Assembly (NCBI RefSeq): GCF_900167435.1
Contig: NZ_FUWS01000002.1
Span: 111,924-175,923 of the forward strand
Length of the DNA stretch: 64,000 nt
DNA from: Marinactinospora thermotolerans DSM 45154
GTDB lineage: Bacteria > Actinomycetota > Actinomycetes > Streptosporangiales > Streptosporangiaceae
Reading direction: 5' to 3'
Both the position numbers and the translations under genes were made by a program. Shown in pieces: positions 17,526 through 25,766 of the stretch. Under the pieces are notes generated by a model. The model ran no database searches. It worked only from the letters and a program-made list of their open reading frames with translations, and was not told the DNA's origin. Position 1 is the first letter of the stretch. The number at the start of each line of letters is the position of its first letter.

Positions 17526-18734
17526 ATGACGGTACAACTGCTGACGAACATCGGGCGGCTGTGGACAGGCATGGAGCTCCTCAGCAACGCCGCGGTGATT
17601 CTCCAGCACGACCGGGTCGCGTGGGTCGGCCCGGCCGCTGAGCTTCCCCAGAGCCTGCCCGGGGTCATCAACGACATCGTCGACGTCGACGAGGTCGAGA
17701 ACCTCGGCGGCGGACTGGTCACCCCCGGATTCATCGACGCCCACAGCCATCCGGTCTACGCCGGCAACCGCTACGCCGAGATCGCCATGCGCGCCAGCGG
17801 CGCCTCCATGTCCGAGATCACCTCCGCGGGCGGAGGCGTCGCCTCCACCGTCACCGTCACCCGCGGGACCGACCCCTGGACCCTGTGCAACGGCGTGCGC
17901 GAACGCCTGCGGCACTGGTTGCTGAGCGGCACCACCACGGTCGAGGCCAAGACCGGCTACCACCTCACCCGTGACGGAGAGCTCGCCGACGTCCGGCTGC
18001 TGCGCTCGCTGGAGGAGGAGCCGGGCATGCCCCGCCTGCACGTCACCTTCTTCGCCGCGCACGCCGTACCTCCCGAGTACTTCGGCCGGCCCCGCGACTA
18101 CGTCGACGCCGTGGCCTCCTGGCTGGGTGACGCGGCTCAGGCCGGAGCCGACGGGGTGGACGTCTTCTGCGACAGCCAGCAGTTCACCCCCGAGGACGCG
18201 CGTTGGCTGCTGTCCATCGGCCGCTCGGTCGGACTCCAGACCCGCATGCACGCCTGCTCCCGGCCCCGACACGGGGCCGTTCGCATGGCGGCCGACCTTC
18301 AGTGCTCATCGGTGGATCTGCTGCACGAGACCGACGAGGACGACGTCTTGGCGCTCGCCAAGACCGGCACCCCCGTGGTCATCTGTCCCACCACGTCACT
18401 GCACGAACGGCGCACGCCGCCCGTGCGCGCCCTGCTGGACCACGGCGTCCCGGTGGCCCTCGGCACCGATCACAATCCGGCCCAGTCCGGGTCCACCTCG
18501 CTGCCGCTCGCGGTGTGCATGGCCATCGCCATGTTCGACATGAGCGTTCTGGAGGCGCTGCGGGCGGCGACCGTCGGCGGCGCCATCGCGTTGGGGGCCG
18601 CGGACCGAGGGGTGCTCGCTCCCGGTCGCTACGCCGACATGGTCCAGTGGGACGCCGACCACGAGGGCGCCTTCGCGTGGGCCTACGGACTCAAGGCGCT
18701 GCGCGTGTGGCGCGGCGGCGAGTCCATCAGATAG
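17526..18734 (+). CDS. Imidazolonepropionase-like amidohydrolase
   Basis: A 402-residue metal-dependent hydrolase of the HutI-like branch of the amidohydrolase superfamily. Visible ligands: DAHSHPVYAGNR (HxH pair with the HutI-style F/YxGxR context), VEAKTGYHL, a His in FFAAHAVPP, and the late catalytic Asp in LGTDHNPAQSGST; the C-terminus has the usual composite-domain return (LAPGRYADMVQWD). HutI opens imidazolone propionate in histidine breakdown. No other hut gene is in the window and such stand-alone copies are common in actinomycetes, so the true substrate may differ. Start ATG 17526 has a weak ribosome site. Confidence 0.8.
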   Translation: MTVQLLTNIGRLWTGMELLSNAAVILQHDRVAWVGPAAELPQSLPGVINDIVDVDEVENLGGGLVTPGFIDAHSHPVYAGNRYAEIAMRASGASMSEITSAGGGVASTVTVTRGTDPWTLCNGVRERLRHWLLSGTTTVEAKTGYHLTRDGELADVRLLRSLEEEPGMPRLHVTFFAAHAVPPEYFGRPRDYVDAVASWLGDAAQAGADGVDVFCDSQQFTPEDARWLLSIGRSVGLQTRMHACSRPRHGAVRMAADLQCSSVDLLHETDEDDVLALAKTGTPVVICPTTSLHERRTPPVRALLDHGVPVALGTDHNPAQSGSTSLPLAVCMAIAMFDMSVLEALRAATVGGAIALGAADRGVLAPGRYADMVQWDADHEGAFAWAYGLKALRVWRGGESIR

Positions 18735-19505
18735 CCTCCCGTCCGCCTGACGCGGTGCCGCCCCTCCGGGGGCGGGGACACGGGCAGGCCCGGCGCGCTC
18801 GCCACGAGGACCACCGCCTGTCCGGACCGGCCTGTGGCCCGGCCTTGCTCAGACCGCTTCTGCCGCGCCCCGGGAGCGCGCTGGACGCGCCGTGCGACGG
18901 CGTCTCTCCCCGTGGCTCCCGGCACGGTCCGGATTCCGCCGGTGGTCGGGGACAACCCGGCGCAACGTGGCCCGCTTCTCCAACTCGCCGTCGGGGACGG
19001 CGACGGAAGCCGACCACAACCGGTGGATCGGTCCGGGACAGTCGGGGGCTCATACACCACAGGACAGGTTCGGCCGTGCCGCGTCACAGCCGCAGACCGC
19101 CGAGGCCATGGGGCGCCGCGGCGGAGGAGACCGGGGAGTCACCACGGCGTGGAGCGTCGGCCGCTCGCGGCGGGACCGTCACGACTTCGACCGCGGGCGA
19201 GGAAAACCGACGGGGCCCGCCGCCCGGTCAGCGCGTGGACCGGGCGGAGCGGATCGACGTCCTCGCCGATCCTCCCGCGCCCTCCGTCACCCGCCCGGTC
19301 CCAGCAGACTCCCAACGGCGCGACGCCCCCTTGTGGAAGGCGTGGTCGCCCCGTCCAGGGGGAGGCAGAGGGGGCGTGTGAGGACGGTGCGCCCGGGGCC
19401 GTCCGGCCTCAGGGACCTGGCGGGACGAGCGCGCGAAGAGGCCCCCTCGCCGGTCCTCGGACACGGGAGGGCCGGCGAACGGTAGCGGTACGCGGCGAAA
19501 CCGGC
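18735..19505. other. Intergenic region without a recognisable gene
   Basis: About 770 bp between the HutI-like gene and holA. Open frames exist on both strands, but all are Arg/Pro/Gly-rich compositional frames without domain motifs. No tRNA, hairpin array or repeat was recognised. It may be decayed coding sequence or hold holA 3' and regulatory elements. Confidence 0.5.
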
Positions 19506-20474
19506 TCAGCGCTGTGCCCGGGCCGTGGCGATCCCGATCACGGCGCGCTCCAGCGCATAGGCGGGGTCGCGGCCGGCGCCCTTGATCAGCGCGTCGGTCT
19601 CGGCGACCACCTCAAGCGCGCGTGCCACCCCCTGGGGGGTCCAGCCCCGTGCCTGCTGGCGCAGTGTCTTCAACTTCCACGGCGGCACCTTGGCGCGCTT
19701 GGCCAGTTCGGCGTCGTTCACGCCGCGCGGTGGCTGCGCCACGACGGCCAGCCCGCGCACGGCGCCGGCCAGCGCGCTGTTGATCAGCACGGGCGCGGTT
19801 CCGACCGACAAGGACCAGCGCAACTGCTCCAGGGCGTCGGAGAGGCGGCCCTCGACGGCCCGGTCGGCGACGGTGAAGCCCGAGGCCTCGGCCCGGCCGG
19901 TGTGGTAGCGGGCGACCGCCTTGACATCCACCCGGCCCTCGGTGTCGGCGACGAGCTGGGTGCAGGCCGCCGCGAGTTCACGCAGGTCGTTGCCGACCGC
20001 GTCGAGGAGGGCCTGCGCGGCGTCGGCGGTGATCTGACGTCCGGCCCGCGAGAACTCCCCCTTGACGAACTGGAGCCGTTCGGTGGCCTTGGTCGGTTTG
20101 GCGCAGGTGACGCGGGCCGCGCCGGCCTTGACCGCGGCCTCCAGCAGCGCCTTCCCCTTCGCGCCGCCCGCGTGCACCAGCACGAGGACGACGTCGTCGG
20201 CGGGGTCCTTCAGATAACCGGTGACCTCGCCGGCGAGGTCCTTGGTGAGGTCGTGGACCGAGCGGAGGATCACCACACGGCGCTCCCCGAACAGGGAGGG
20301 GGAGGTCACCTCGGCCAGTTTGCCCGGACCGACCTGGGAGGGCAGGAGGTCGTGGACAACCACCTCAGGGTCCTCGGCGCGGGCCATCGCCACGATCTCG
20401 GCGACGGCCCGGTCCACAAGAAGCTCCTCGTCGCCCACGACGACGGTCAGCGGGGAAACGGCGGCGGAGGTCAT
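19506..20474 (-). CDS. holA: DNA polymerase III delta subunit HolA (internal start within the comEC frame)
   Basis: The last 322 residues of the frame form a complete clamp-loader delta subunit: VVVGDEELLVDRAV at the N-terminus, the SPSLFGERRVVIL segment and the C-terminal PPWKLKTLRQQARGWT region. Delta opens the beta sliding clamp. ATG 20474 is the expected start for the family, but no strong ribosome site precedes it and no stop separates it from comEC. HolA is essential in bacteria, so either internal initiation or a functional fusion must supply it. Next downstream in the usual order is rpsT, here divergently displaced by comEC and comEA order on the same strand. Confidence 0.85.
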   Translation of the reverse strand: MTSAAVSPLTVVVGDEELLVDRAVAEIVAMARAEDPEVVVHDLLPSQVGPGKLAEVTSPSLFGERRVVILRSVHDLTKDLAGEVTGYLKDPADDVVLVLVHAGGAKGKALLEAAVKAGAARVTCAKPTKATERLQFVKGEFSRAGRQITADAAQALLDAVGNDLRELAAACTQLVADTEGRVDVKAVARYHTGRAEASGFTVADRAVEGRLSDALEQLRWSLSVGTAPVLINSALAGAVRGLAVVAQPPRGVNDAELAKRAKVPPWKLKTLRQQARGWTPQGVARALEVVAETDALIKGAGRDPAYALERAVIGIATARAQR

Positions 20475-22898
20475 ACAAGCAGCATGCCATGTCCGGCGAC
20501 GGTCCGGGCGGAGAGGCGGCGGATGCCGCGGGGGACGCGCGCGACGTTGCGCGGAGGAGGTGCGGTGGGCCACGGCGGGGCCGGGCAGGACCGCGATGTC
20601 ACCGTGCAGGTCGGTGCGGTAGGACGCGGGCGTCAGCGAGGTCAGCAGTCGCCAGGTCGCGGGATCGGGATGGCCATAGGGGTTGCCGGCCCCCACCGAG
20701 GTGAGGGTCAGCCGGGGAGCGGCAGCGGTCAGGAAGGCGGGTTCCTGAGTGCGCGCGCCGTGGTGCGGGGTCTTCAGCACGTCCACGCCACGGATCGCCG
20801 GATCGCCGAGCAGGGCGCGCTGGGCGGACTCCTCGATGTCGCCGGTGAGCAGCGCGCGCAGGGGAGTCCCGCTCCGACCGGGTGGGGACAGACGCGCCAG
20901 GAGCACCACACTCGCGTCGTTGGAGCCGACGGAACCGGCGTTCCCCCCGTCCCGCGAACGGGGCCACAGGACCTCCAGCGTCCAGCCGGCCTCGGTGAAG
21001 CGCCGGCCCGAGGTGACGGTGGTCAACGGGATGGAGGCCGCGGCGAGTGCGTCCGACGCGGCGTCGTTGTCGAAGCCCGGGGGGACGAGGGCCGTACCCA
21101 CCCGGCGTCCGTCCAGCACGCCGTCGAGCCCTCCGACGTGATCGGTGTCGCCGTGGGTGAGCACGAGCAGGGGGACTTCGCGTACGCGCAGGTCGCGAAG
21201 GCAGCGGTCGACCGCCGCGGGGTCGGCCCCGGCGTCGACGACGATGCCCCGTCCCGTTCCGGCGGACAGCACCAGGGCGTCCCCCTGCCCGACGTCGCAG
21301 GCGACCAGGGCCCAGCCCGCCGGCGGCCAGGCCGGGGCCAGGCACTGGAGCGGCAGCACGGTGACGGCCACCGTCGCCGCGGCGGCGGAGAGCAACCGGC
21401 GCGTCCGGCCCCGCGTCGACAGCAGCACCACGGTGACGCCGGCCAGCGCCAACGCGCCGTACAGGTCGTCGCGCCACGGCAGCGCACCGCCCGGGACGCG
21501 GGCGGCGGCGGTGGCGACCGCGTTGATCCAGGCCACGGCCATCCCCGGGAGCCACACCGCGACCGCGGCCAGGGGAGGGGCCGCCAACGCCAACGCGGCC
21601 ACCAGGAAACCGCCGACGGTGGCGACCGCCACCAGTGGCCCCACGGCCAGATTCGCCGGGACCGCGATCCAGCTCACCTCGGCGGACACCACGGCGAGCA
21701 GGGGGAGACAGGCCACGTGCGCGGCGAGGGTCACCGCCAGCGCGTCGGCCGACCACGCGGGCAACCGGTCCGACCAGCGTTCCCGCCACCGTGGCGCGAG
21801 CACCACGATGCCGCCCGTCGCCAGCACCGACAACGCGAATCCGGGGGAGCGCGCCAACGCCGGATCGAACAGGACGAGGCCGATCACCGCGGCCGCCAGC
21901 GCGCGGGCCCCGTCGCGCTCGCGCTCCAACGCCAGGGCCACCAGGGCGATCGCCCCCATGAACGCGGCGCGAAGGACGCTGGGTTCGGGCCGGGCCACCA
22001 GGACGAACACGGCGATCATGAGGGCGGAGGCGCCCACCGTGCACCAACGGGGCAGCCGCAGCGTCCGGGAGAGGGCCAGCGCGGCGCCGGTCAGCACCGC
22101 CAGGTTCGCGCCGGACACGGTGAGCAGGTGGGTCATCCCGGCGGCCTCGAAGTGCGCCCTGGTGGTGGGCGGCACCTGGGAGACGTCACCGACGACGAGA
22201 GCGGGCAGCAGCCCGCGCTCGGGCTCGGGCAGGACCGACGCCGCCGCGCGGAGCCGGGCGCGGGCGGAGGCCGCGACCTCCTGCGCGGAGGAGGGAGGAG
22301 CGACCTGACGGGGCGGGCCGTGCACCGCCATCAGGGCGGCGACCAGCTCGCCGCGGTCGGCCGGCAGGAAACGCGCCTGCGCCCGGACCCGCTGGCTCGG
22401 CACCAGACGGGCCCAACGCGGCCCCGAGACCAACAGGACGACCGGTACGCGGCTGGACACCCGCCGGCCCGCCACGCTCACCCAGGTGGTCCGGGCCTCG
22501 ACGACGTAGGACCCTCCCCGGACGGGGGGACCGCCGGTCCGGGGACGGGGATCGAGGGTGACCACGGCCTCGAACTCGGCCCTGCCCTCGCGGGCCGCCA
22601 GGGCCGTCACCGGACTGCCGCCGACCGCGCTGAGACGTCCGGCCACGGCGAGCGCCCCACCGGCCGAGCACAGCAGCGTGACGGCGACGAGGGCCGCGGG
22701 GGCCTCCACCGCCGGCCGGCGCAACGCGGGGACGCACGAGCCCACCGCCGCGATGAGGAGAAGACCGACGGACGCGGCCACGCCGGGGGAACAACCCGAC
22801 AGAAGCAGGGTGACCAGCCAGACCGCCGCGGCGGGGACGCACAGGCGCAGATCGGAGGGACCGGAGCGGTCGGGGGCGTCGGTACCGAGCGGGATCAC
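19506..22898 (-). CDS. comEC: ComEC/Rec2-type DNA uptake channel, reading in frame into HolA
   Basis: From GTG 22898, overlapping the comEA stop as GTGA, one frame runs 1130 codons without a stop to 19506. The first ~760 residues are ComEC: several hydrophobic spans, the competence-domain signature AAGMTHLLTVSGANLAVL, and a C-terminal metallo-beta-lactamase-like part with LTHGDTDHVGGLDGV and LKTPHHGA. The usual ComEC end (YRTDLHGDIAVLPGP) is followed by ~40 Arg/Pro-rich residues and then the normal HolA start MTSAAVSPLTVVVGDEE, with no stop between. ComEC transports single-stranded DNA through the membrane. The frame may encode a true fusion, or comEC may have lost its stop while holA starts internally. 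Confidence 0.8.
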   Translation of the reverse strand: MIPLGTDAPDRSGPSDLRLCVPAAAVWLVTLLLSGCSPGVAASVGLLLIAAVGSCVPALRRPAVEAPAALVAVTLLCSAGGALAVAGRLSAVGGSPVTALAAREGRAEFEAVVTLDPRPRTGGPPVRGGSYVVEARTTWVSVAGRRVSSRVPVVLLVSGPRWARLVPSQRVRAQARFLPADRGELVAALMAVHGPPRQVAPPSSAQEVAASARARLRAAASVLPEPERGLLPALVVGDVSQVPPTTRAHFEAAGMTHLLTVSGANLAVLTGAALALSRTLRLPRWCTVGASALMIAVFVLVARPEPSVLRAAFMGAIALVALALERERDGARALAAAVIGLVLFDPALARSPGFALSVLATGGIVVLAPRWRERWSDRLPAWSADALAVTLAAHVACLPLLAVVSAEVSWIAVPANLAVGPLVAVATVGGFLVAALALAAPPLAAVAVWLPGMAVAWINAVATAAARVPGGALPWRDDLYGALALAGVTVVLLSTRGRTRRLLSAAAATVAVTVLPLQCLAPAWPPAGWALVACDVGQGDALVLSAGTGRGIVVDAGADPAAVDRCLRDLRVREVPLLVLTHGDTDHVGGLDGVLDGRRVGTALVPPGFDNDAASDALAAASIPLTTVTSGRRFTEAGWTLEVLWPRSRDGGNAGSVGSNDASVVLLARLSPPGRSGTPLRALLTGDIEESAQRALLGDPAIRGVDVLKTPHHGARTQEPAFLTAAAPRLTLTSVGAGNPYGHPDPATWRLLTSLTPASYRTDLHGDIAVLPGPAVAHRTSSAQRRARPPRHPPPLRPDRRRTWHAACMTSAAVSPLTVVVGDEELLVDRAVAEIVAMARAEDPEVVVHDLLPSQVGPGKLAEVTSPSLFGERRVVILRSVHDLTKDLAGEVTGYLKDPADDVVLVLVHAGGAKGKALLEAAVKAGAARVTCAKPTKATERLQFVKGEFSRAGRQITADAAQALLDAVGNDLRELAAACTQLVADTEGRVDVKAVARYHTGRAEASGFTVADRAVEGRLSDALEQLRWSLSVGTAPVLINSALAGAVRGLAVVAQPPRGVNDAELAKRAKVPPWKLKTLRQQARGWTPQGVARALEVVAETDALIKGAGRDPAYALERAVIGIATARAQR

Positions 22899-23932
22899 GG
22901 TGGGCCGTCCACCCGCACGAGCGGACCGAGCTCGTCGAAGCGGCGCTCGCCGATGCCGGTGACCTCGCGTAGCTGTTCGACCGAGGTGAAGCCGCCGTTG
23001 GCGGCCCGGTACTCGGCGATGCGCCCGGCCAGGACGGGCCCCACGCCGGGGAGCGCGTCCAGTTGCTCGACGGTGGCGGTGTTCAGGTCGATGGGGGCGT
23101 CGGCGGGAGAGCCCGGGACCCCGGACACGGCGCCCACCCCGGAGGGGAGCGCGCCCGGGGAGGGGGTGACGCCGACCAGGACCTGTTCGCCGTCGGTGAG
23201 CGGCCGGGCGAGGTTCAGCAGTCCGGTGTCGGTGCCGGGCAGGGGGCCGCCCGCGGCCTCGATGGCGTCGGTGACCCGGGCACCGGAGGGCAGGGAGACG
23301 ACCCCCGGCTCGTTGACCTCGCCACCGACGTGGACGGTGACCCGGCCGGAGGGGTGAAGCGGGCCGGGGGAGTCGAGCCGGTCCCGGGTCGGGGAGGGGG
23401 CCGCGGGCTCGATCGAGGCCGCCGCGGGGACCGGATGGGGGTCGGCCCGCGCCTGGAGCATGAACCACCCGGTGACCAGCGCGGCGAGCACGCAGACCGC
23501 GGACACGGCCCAGACCCCGGGGCGGCCGAAGCGGGGTCCCTCGGTCGCCAAGGGGGAGAGGAGCCGGGCGAGCCGGTGGAAGACTCCGGTGAGTGAGGCG
23601 GGGGGAGGGGCCTCGGTGTAACCGGGAGGCGGATGCCCGAAGGGACGCCGCCACGACGGCAGGGTGTAGGGCGGGGCGGGGAGGAGGGGGACGGGCGGGG
23701 AGACGTCGGTGTCGCTCTCGCCGCCCTCGGCCGGGGCCCTCGTGCGTGGTGGGGGCGTGACGCCGGGGGAGCCGGGGACGGTCGGCGAGGCCGACGGAGC
23801 CTGGTGCGGGGAGGGGAGGGAGCCCGGCCCCCGCGAGTCGGGCGACCCGGTGAGGGCGCGCAACCGCTGTTCGGCGGTACCCGAGGTGTCGTGCCCCGAG
23901 GAGGAACGGAAGAACAGTGCCATGCCGATCAC
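22895..23932 (-). CDS. comEA: ComEA-like DNA-binding competence protein
   Basis: A 345-residue membrane-anchored DNA receptor. A Pro-rich cytoplasmic N-terminus of ~145 residues precedes one membrane span (VWAVSAVCVLAALVTGWFML), then a SLBB-type domain (VTVHVGGEVNEPGVVSLPSG) and a C-terminal helix-hairpin-helix pair (DLNTATVEQLDALPGVGPVL and FTSVEQLREVTGIGERRFDEL). Start is GTG 23932 or ATG 23923. The stop overlaps the comEC start by 4 bp, so both are co-translated. ComEA hands duplex DNA to the ComEC channel. Confidence 0.92.
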   Translation of the reverse strand: MIGMALFFRSSSGHDTSGTAEQRLRALTGSPDSRGPGSLPSPHQAPSASPTVPGSPGVTPPPRTRAPAEGGESDTDVSPPVPLLPAPPYTLPSWRRPFGHPPPGYTEAPPPASLTGVFHRLARLLSPLATEGPRFGRPGVWAVSAVCVLAALVTGWFMLQARADPHPVPAAASIEPAAPSPTRDRLDSPGPLHPSGRVTVHVGGEVNEPGVVSLPSGARVTDAIEAAGGPLPGTDTGLLNLARPLTDGEQVLVGVTPSPGALPSGVGAVSGVPGSPADAPIDLNTATVEQLDALPGVGPVLAGRIAEYRAANGGFTSVEQLREVTGIGERRFDELGPLVRVDGPP

Positions 23933-24001
23933 GCTAAGTGAGCGGCCGGCCCCCCGTCAGGCGGCGATATCCCCCTGTGGACAGAAGCCGTCCCGGAGAC
24001 G

Positions 24002-24035
24002 ACGGAAGGCCGCCCCGAAGGGGACGGCCTTCCGT
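24002..24035 (-). terminator. Terminator after rpsT
   Basis: Hairpin with arms 24002-24016 and 24020-24035, matching except for one small internal mismatch, about 15 bp downstream of the rpsT stop. Confidence 0.7.
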
Positions 24036-24049
24036 GGGATGACGCTGGG

Positions 24050-24319
24050 TCAGCCGGCCTGCACCTTGTTCAGGCGCGCGGCGATCGCGCTCTTGCGGTT
24101 CGCGGCCTGGTTCTTGTGGATGACGCCCTTGCTGACGGCCTTGTCGAGCTGGCGGGCGGCGGCCCGCTGGAGGACGACGGCCTCGTCGACGTTCCCGGCC
24201 TCGGCGGCTTCGCGGAACTTGCGGATGGCCGTCTTCAGGGACGACTTCACCGCCTTGTTGCGCAGACGGGCCTTCTCGTTCTGCCGGTTGCGCTTCTTCT
24301 GCGACTTGATGTTCGCCAT
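24050..24319 (-). CDS. rpsT: 30S ribosomal protein S20
   Basis: An 89-residue, Lys/Arg-rich protein starting [20 protein letters not shown], diagnostic of S20, which binds the 5' domain of 16S rRNA. ATG 24319 matches the family start and length (about 87-90 residues). The gene is monocistronic here, with a hairpin after it and 248 bp without another gene upstream. Confidence 0.98.
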   Translation of the reverse strand: MANIKSQKKRNRQNEKARLRNKAVKSSLKTAIRKFREAAEAGNVDEAVVLQRAAARQLDKAVSKGVIHKNQAANRKSAIAARLNKVQAG

Positions 24320-24567
24320 GCGAAAACGTGCTCCAGTTACTTAAGATCATGCGCCGATCACGAGAGAGCGCGGACGCGTGGGCAGCCGTTCCACGGCCGG
24401 CTCAGCAACGCATCGACGTAGGTGTGTGAGTCCTAAGGGCTCATAACCGAACGTGGAACGTCCGAGACACGGACTTCCATTATGCCCGTCCGGCGGGACC
24501 ACTCCGTACCGGCCCACCGCGACACCGACATGGGGTACCCGCCCGCGCGCCCTGCGCCTCACCGACG

Positions 24568-25584
24568 TCACGGGGCGGCGGGCGTGAACCAGCCGTCACG
24601 GTAGGCGTCCCACTGCCGGTCGGTGGCCTCGAAGTCCACGTAGATGGCCACGCCGGCGCCCTCGCGCGGCTCCGTGAGGCGTTCGGACATCCCCAGGCGC
24701 ACGGCGCGCGTCGCGGTCTCCATGGTCTCGGCCTCGGGGTCGCGCATGACGTGCTCGTCGTCGTAGGCCGGCACCCCCATGAGCAGCCCGACGTCCTCGG
24801 GAACGGCGTCCAGGGCCATCCGCGTCTGGTGGACGACGTAACCACCGTAGAGCCGTTCCATCGGCATGCCGGTGTCGTAGGTCATGATCGCGACCTGGTC
24901 CACCAACTCGGCGACACGGGTCAGGTAGCCGGTGGACCAGTACTTGTCCCGGCCCACGACCGCCTTGGCGAGCAGCCGGAAGCCGGGAATGGGCTCGATC
25001 TGGGCGACCGCGCTGGACAGCCAGGCCTCCTCGCCGATCGCGGCCCGGGTCTCCTCCAGCAGGCTCAGGAAGTTCCAGTCGCCGCTCGACAGGGGCTCGA
25101 AGTTGTAGTGGACGCCGTCGAAGCCGATCTCCATCACGGTGCGGGCCGCGGCGACGACGTTGGCCCGGGTCTCCTCCTCGGCGAGTTCCAGCCGCCCCTC
25201 GCGGGCGCTGCGCTCCGGGACGAGCTGGCCCAGCCAGGCCGAGACCCGGACCTCGGGCAGCTCCTCGTGCACCCGGTCCACGAAGTCGGCCGCGGTCGGG
25301 TGGAGCTCCGGATCGAGGGTGCCGTCCTCGGCCAGGGGGCCGGTGTGCACGTAGAGATCCCTGATGCCGCTGTTGGAGACCCGTTCGGCGAGCGCCCGGA
25401 ACTCCGCCTCGCCGTTGCGGCCGTCGACCCAGGCGTGGCCCAGCCAGATCGCGTCGTCGCCGCCCGAGCGCGCCCACTCGGCGGGCTCGCCCTGGTACTG
25501 CATCCCCAGCAGGGCTCCCGCCCCCACCGCGACCACCACCAGCGTGGCCAGCGCGGCCAGGACTCGTTGCAGGAACCATTTCAC
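24568..25584 (-). CDS. GH18-like secreted or membrane-anchored TIM-barrel protein
   Basis: A 338-residue protein with an N-terminal hydrophobic anchor or signal (RVLAALATLVVVAVGAGALL). GTG 25584 is chosen because GGGAGG lies just upstream; the frame is open earlier. The barrel resembles glycoside hydrolase 18/YaaH-type domains: VSAWLGQLVP, GFDGVHYNFEPL, and VAIMTYDTGMP. In chitinases the motif is DGxDxDxE; here it reads DGVHYNFE, keeping the final Glu but with Asn instead of the preceding Asp, so classical chitinase activity is doubtful. It is divergent from lepA. The substrate is unknown. Confidence 0.7.
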   Translation of the reverse strand: MKWFLQRVLAALATLVVVAVGAGALLGMQYQGEPAEWARSGGDDAIWLGHAWVDGRNGEAEFRALAERVSNSGIRDLYVHTGPLAEDGTLDPELHPTAADFVDRVHEELPEVRVSAWLGQLVPERSAREGRLELAEEETRANVVAAARTVMEIGFDGVHYNFEPLSSGDWNFLSLLEETRAAIGEEAWLSSAVAQIEPIPGFRLLAKAVVGRDKYWSTGYLTRVAELVDQVAIMTYDTGMPMERLYGGYVVHQTRMALDAVPEDVGLLMGVPAYDDEHVMRDPEAETMETATRAVRLGMSERLTEPREGAGVAIYVDFEATDRQWDAYRDGWFTPAAP

Positions 25585-25766
25585 CGGGGGCCTCCCGAAG
25601 TGACATAGGCTGACGAGGGTCTCCACCATGGCACATCCGCGTGATCACCGGGGAAGTCCCCGGCGGCCCGCGCGCTGCCGCATGAGACCATGGAGAGACG
25701 ACGCCCCCGTCCGCGCCGACGGCGCGCCGCCAGCCCTGACCACCTCGAGAACGTGAACGGACCACG

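Noticed and set aside
17526-18734. Assignment as a full histidine-degradation HutI
   Set aside because: No hutU, hutH or hutG is nearby, so only a HutI-like call is supported.
18834-23357. A 1507-codon open frame on the plus strand
   Set aside because: It is antisense to holA, comEC and comEA, is low-complexity (Gly, Arg, Gln, Asp) and has no domain motif; long antisense frames are common in high-GC DNA.
24320-24567. Possible tRNA between rpsT and the GH18-like gene
   Set aside because: No cloverleaf or T-loop sequence could be built; only a short inverted repeat around TGAGTCC/GGGCTCA was seen.
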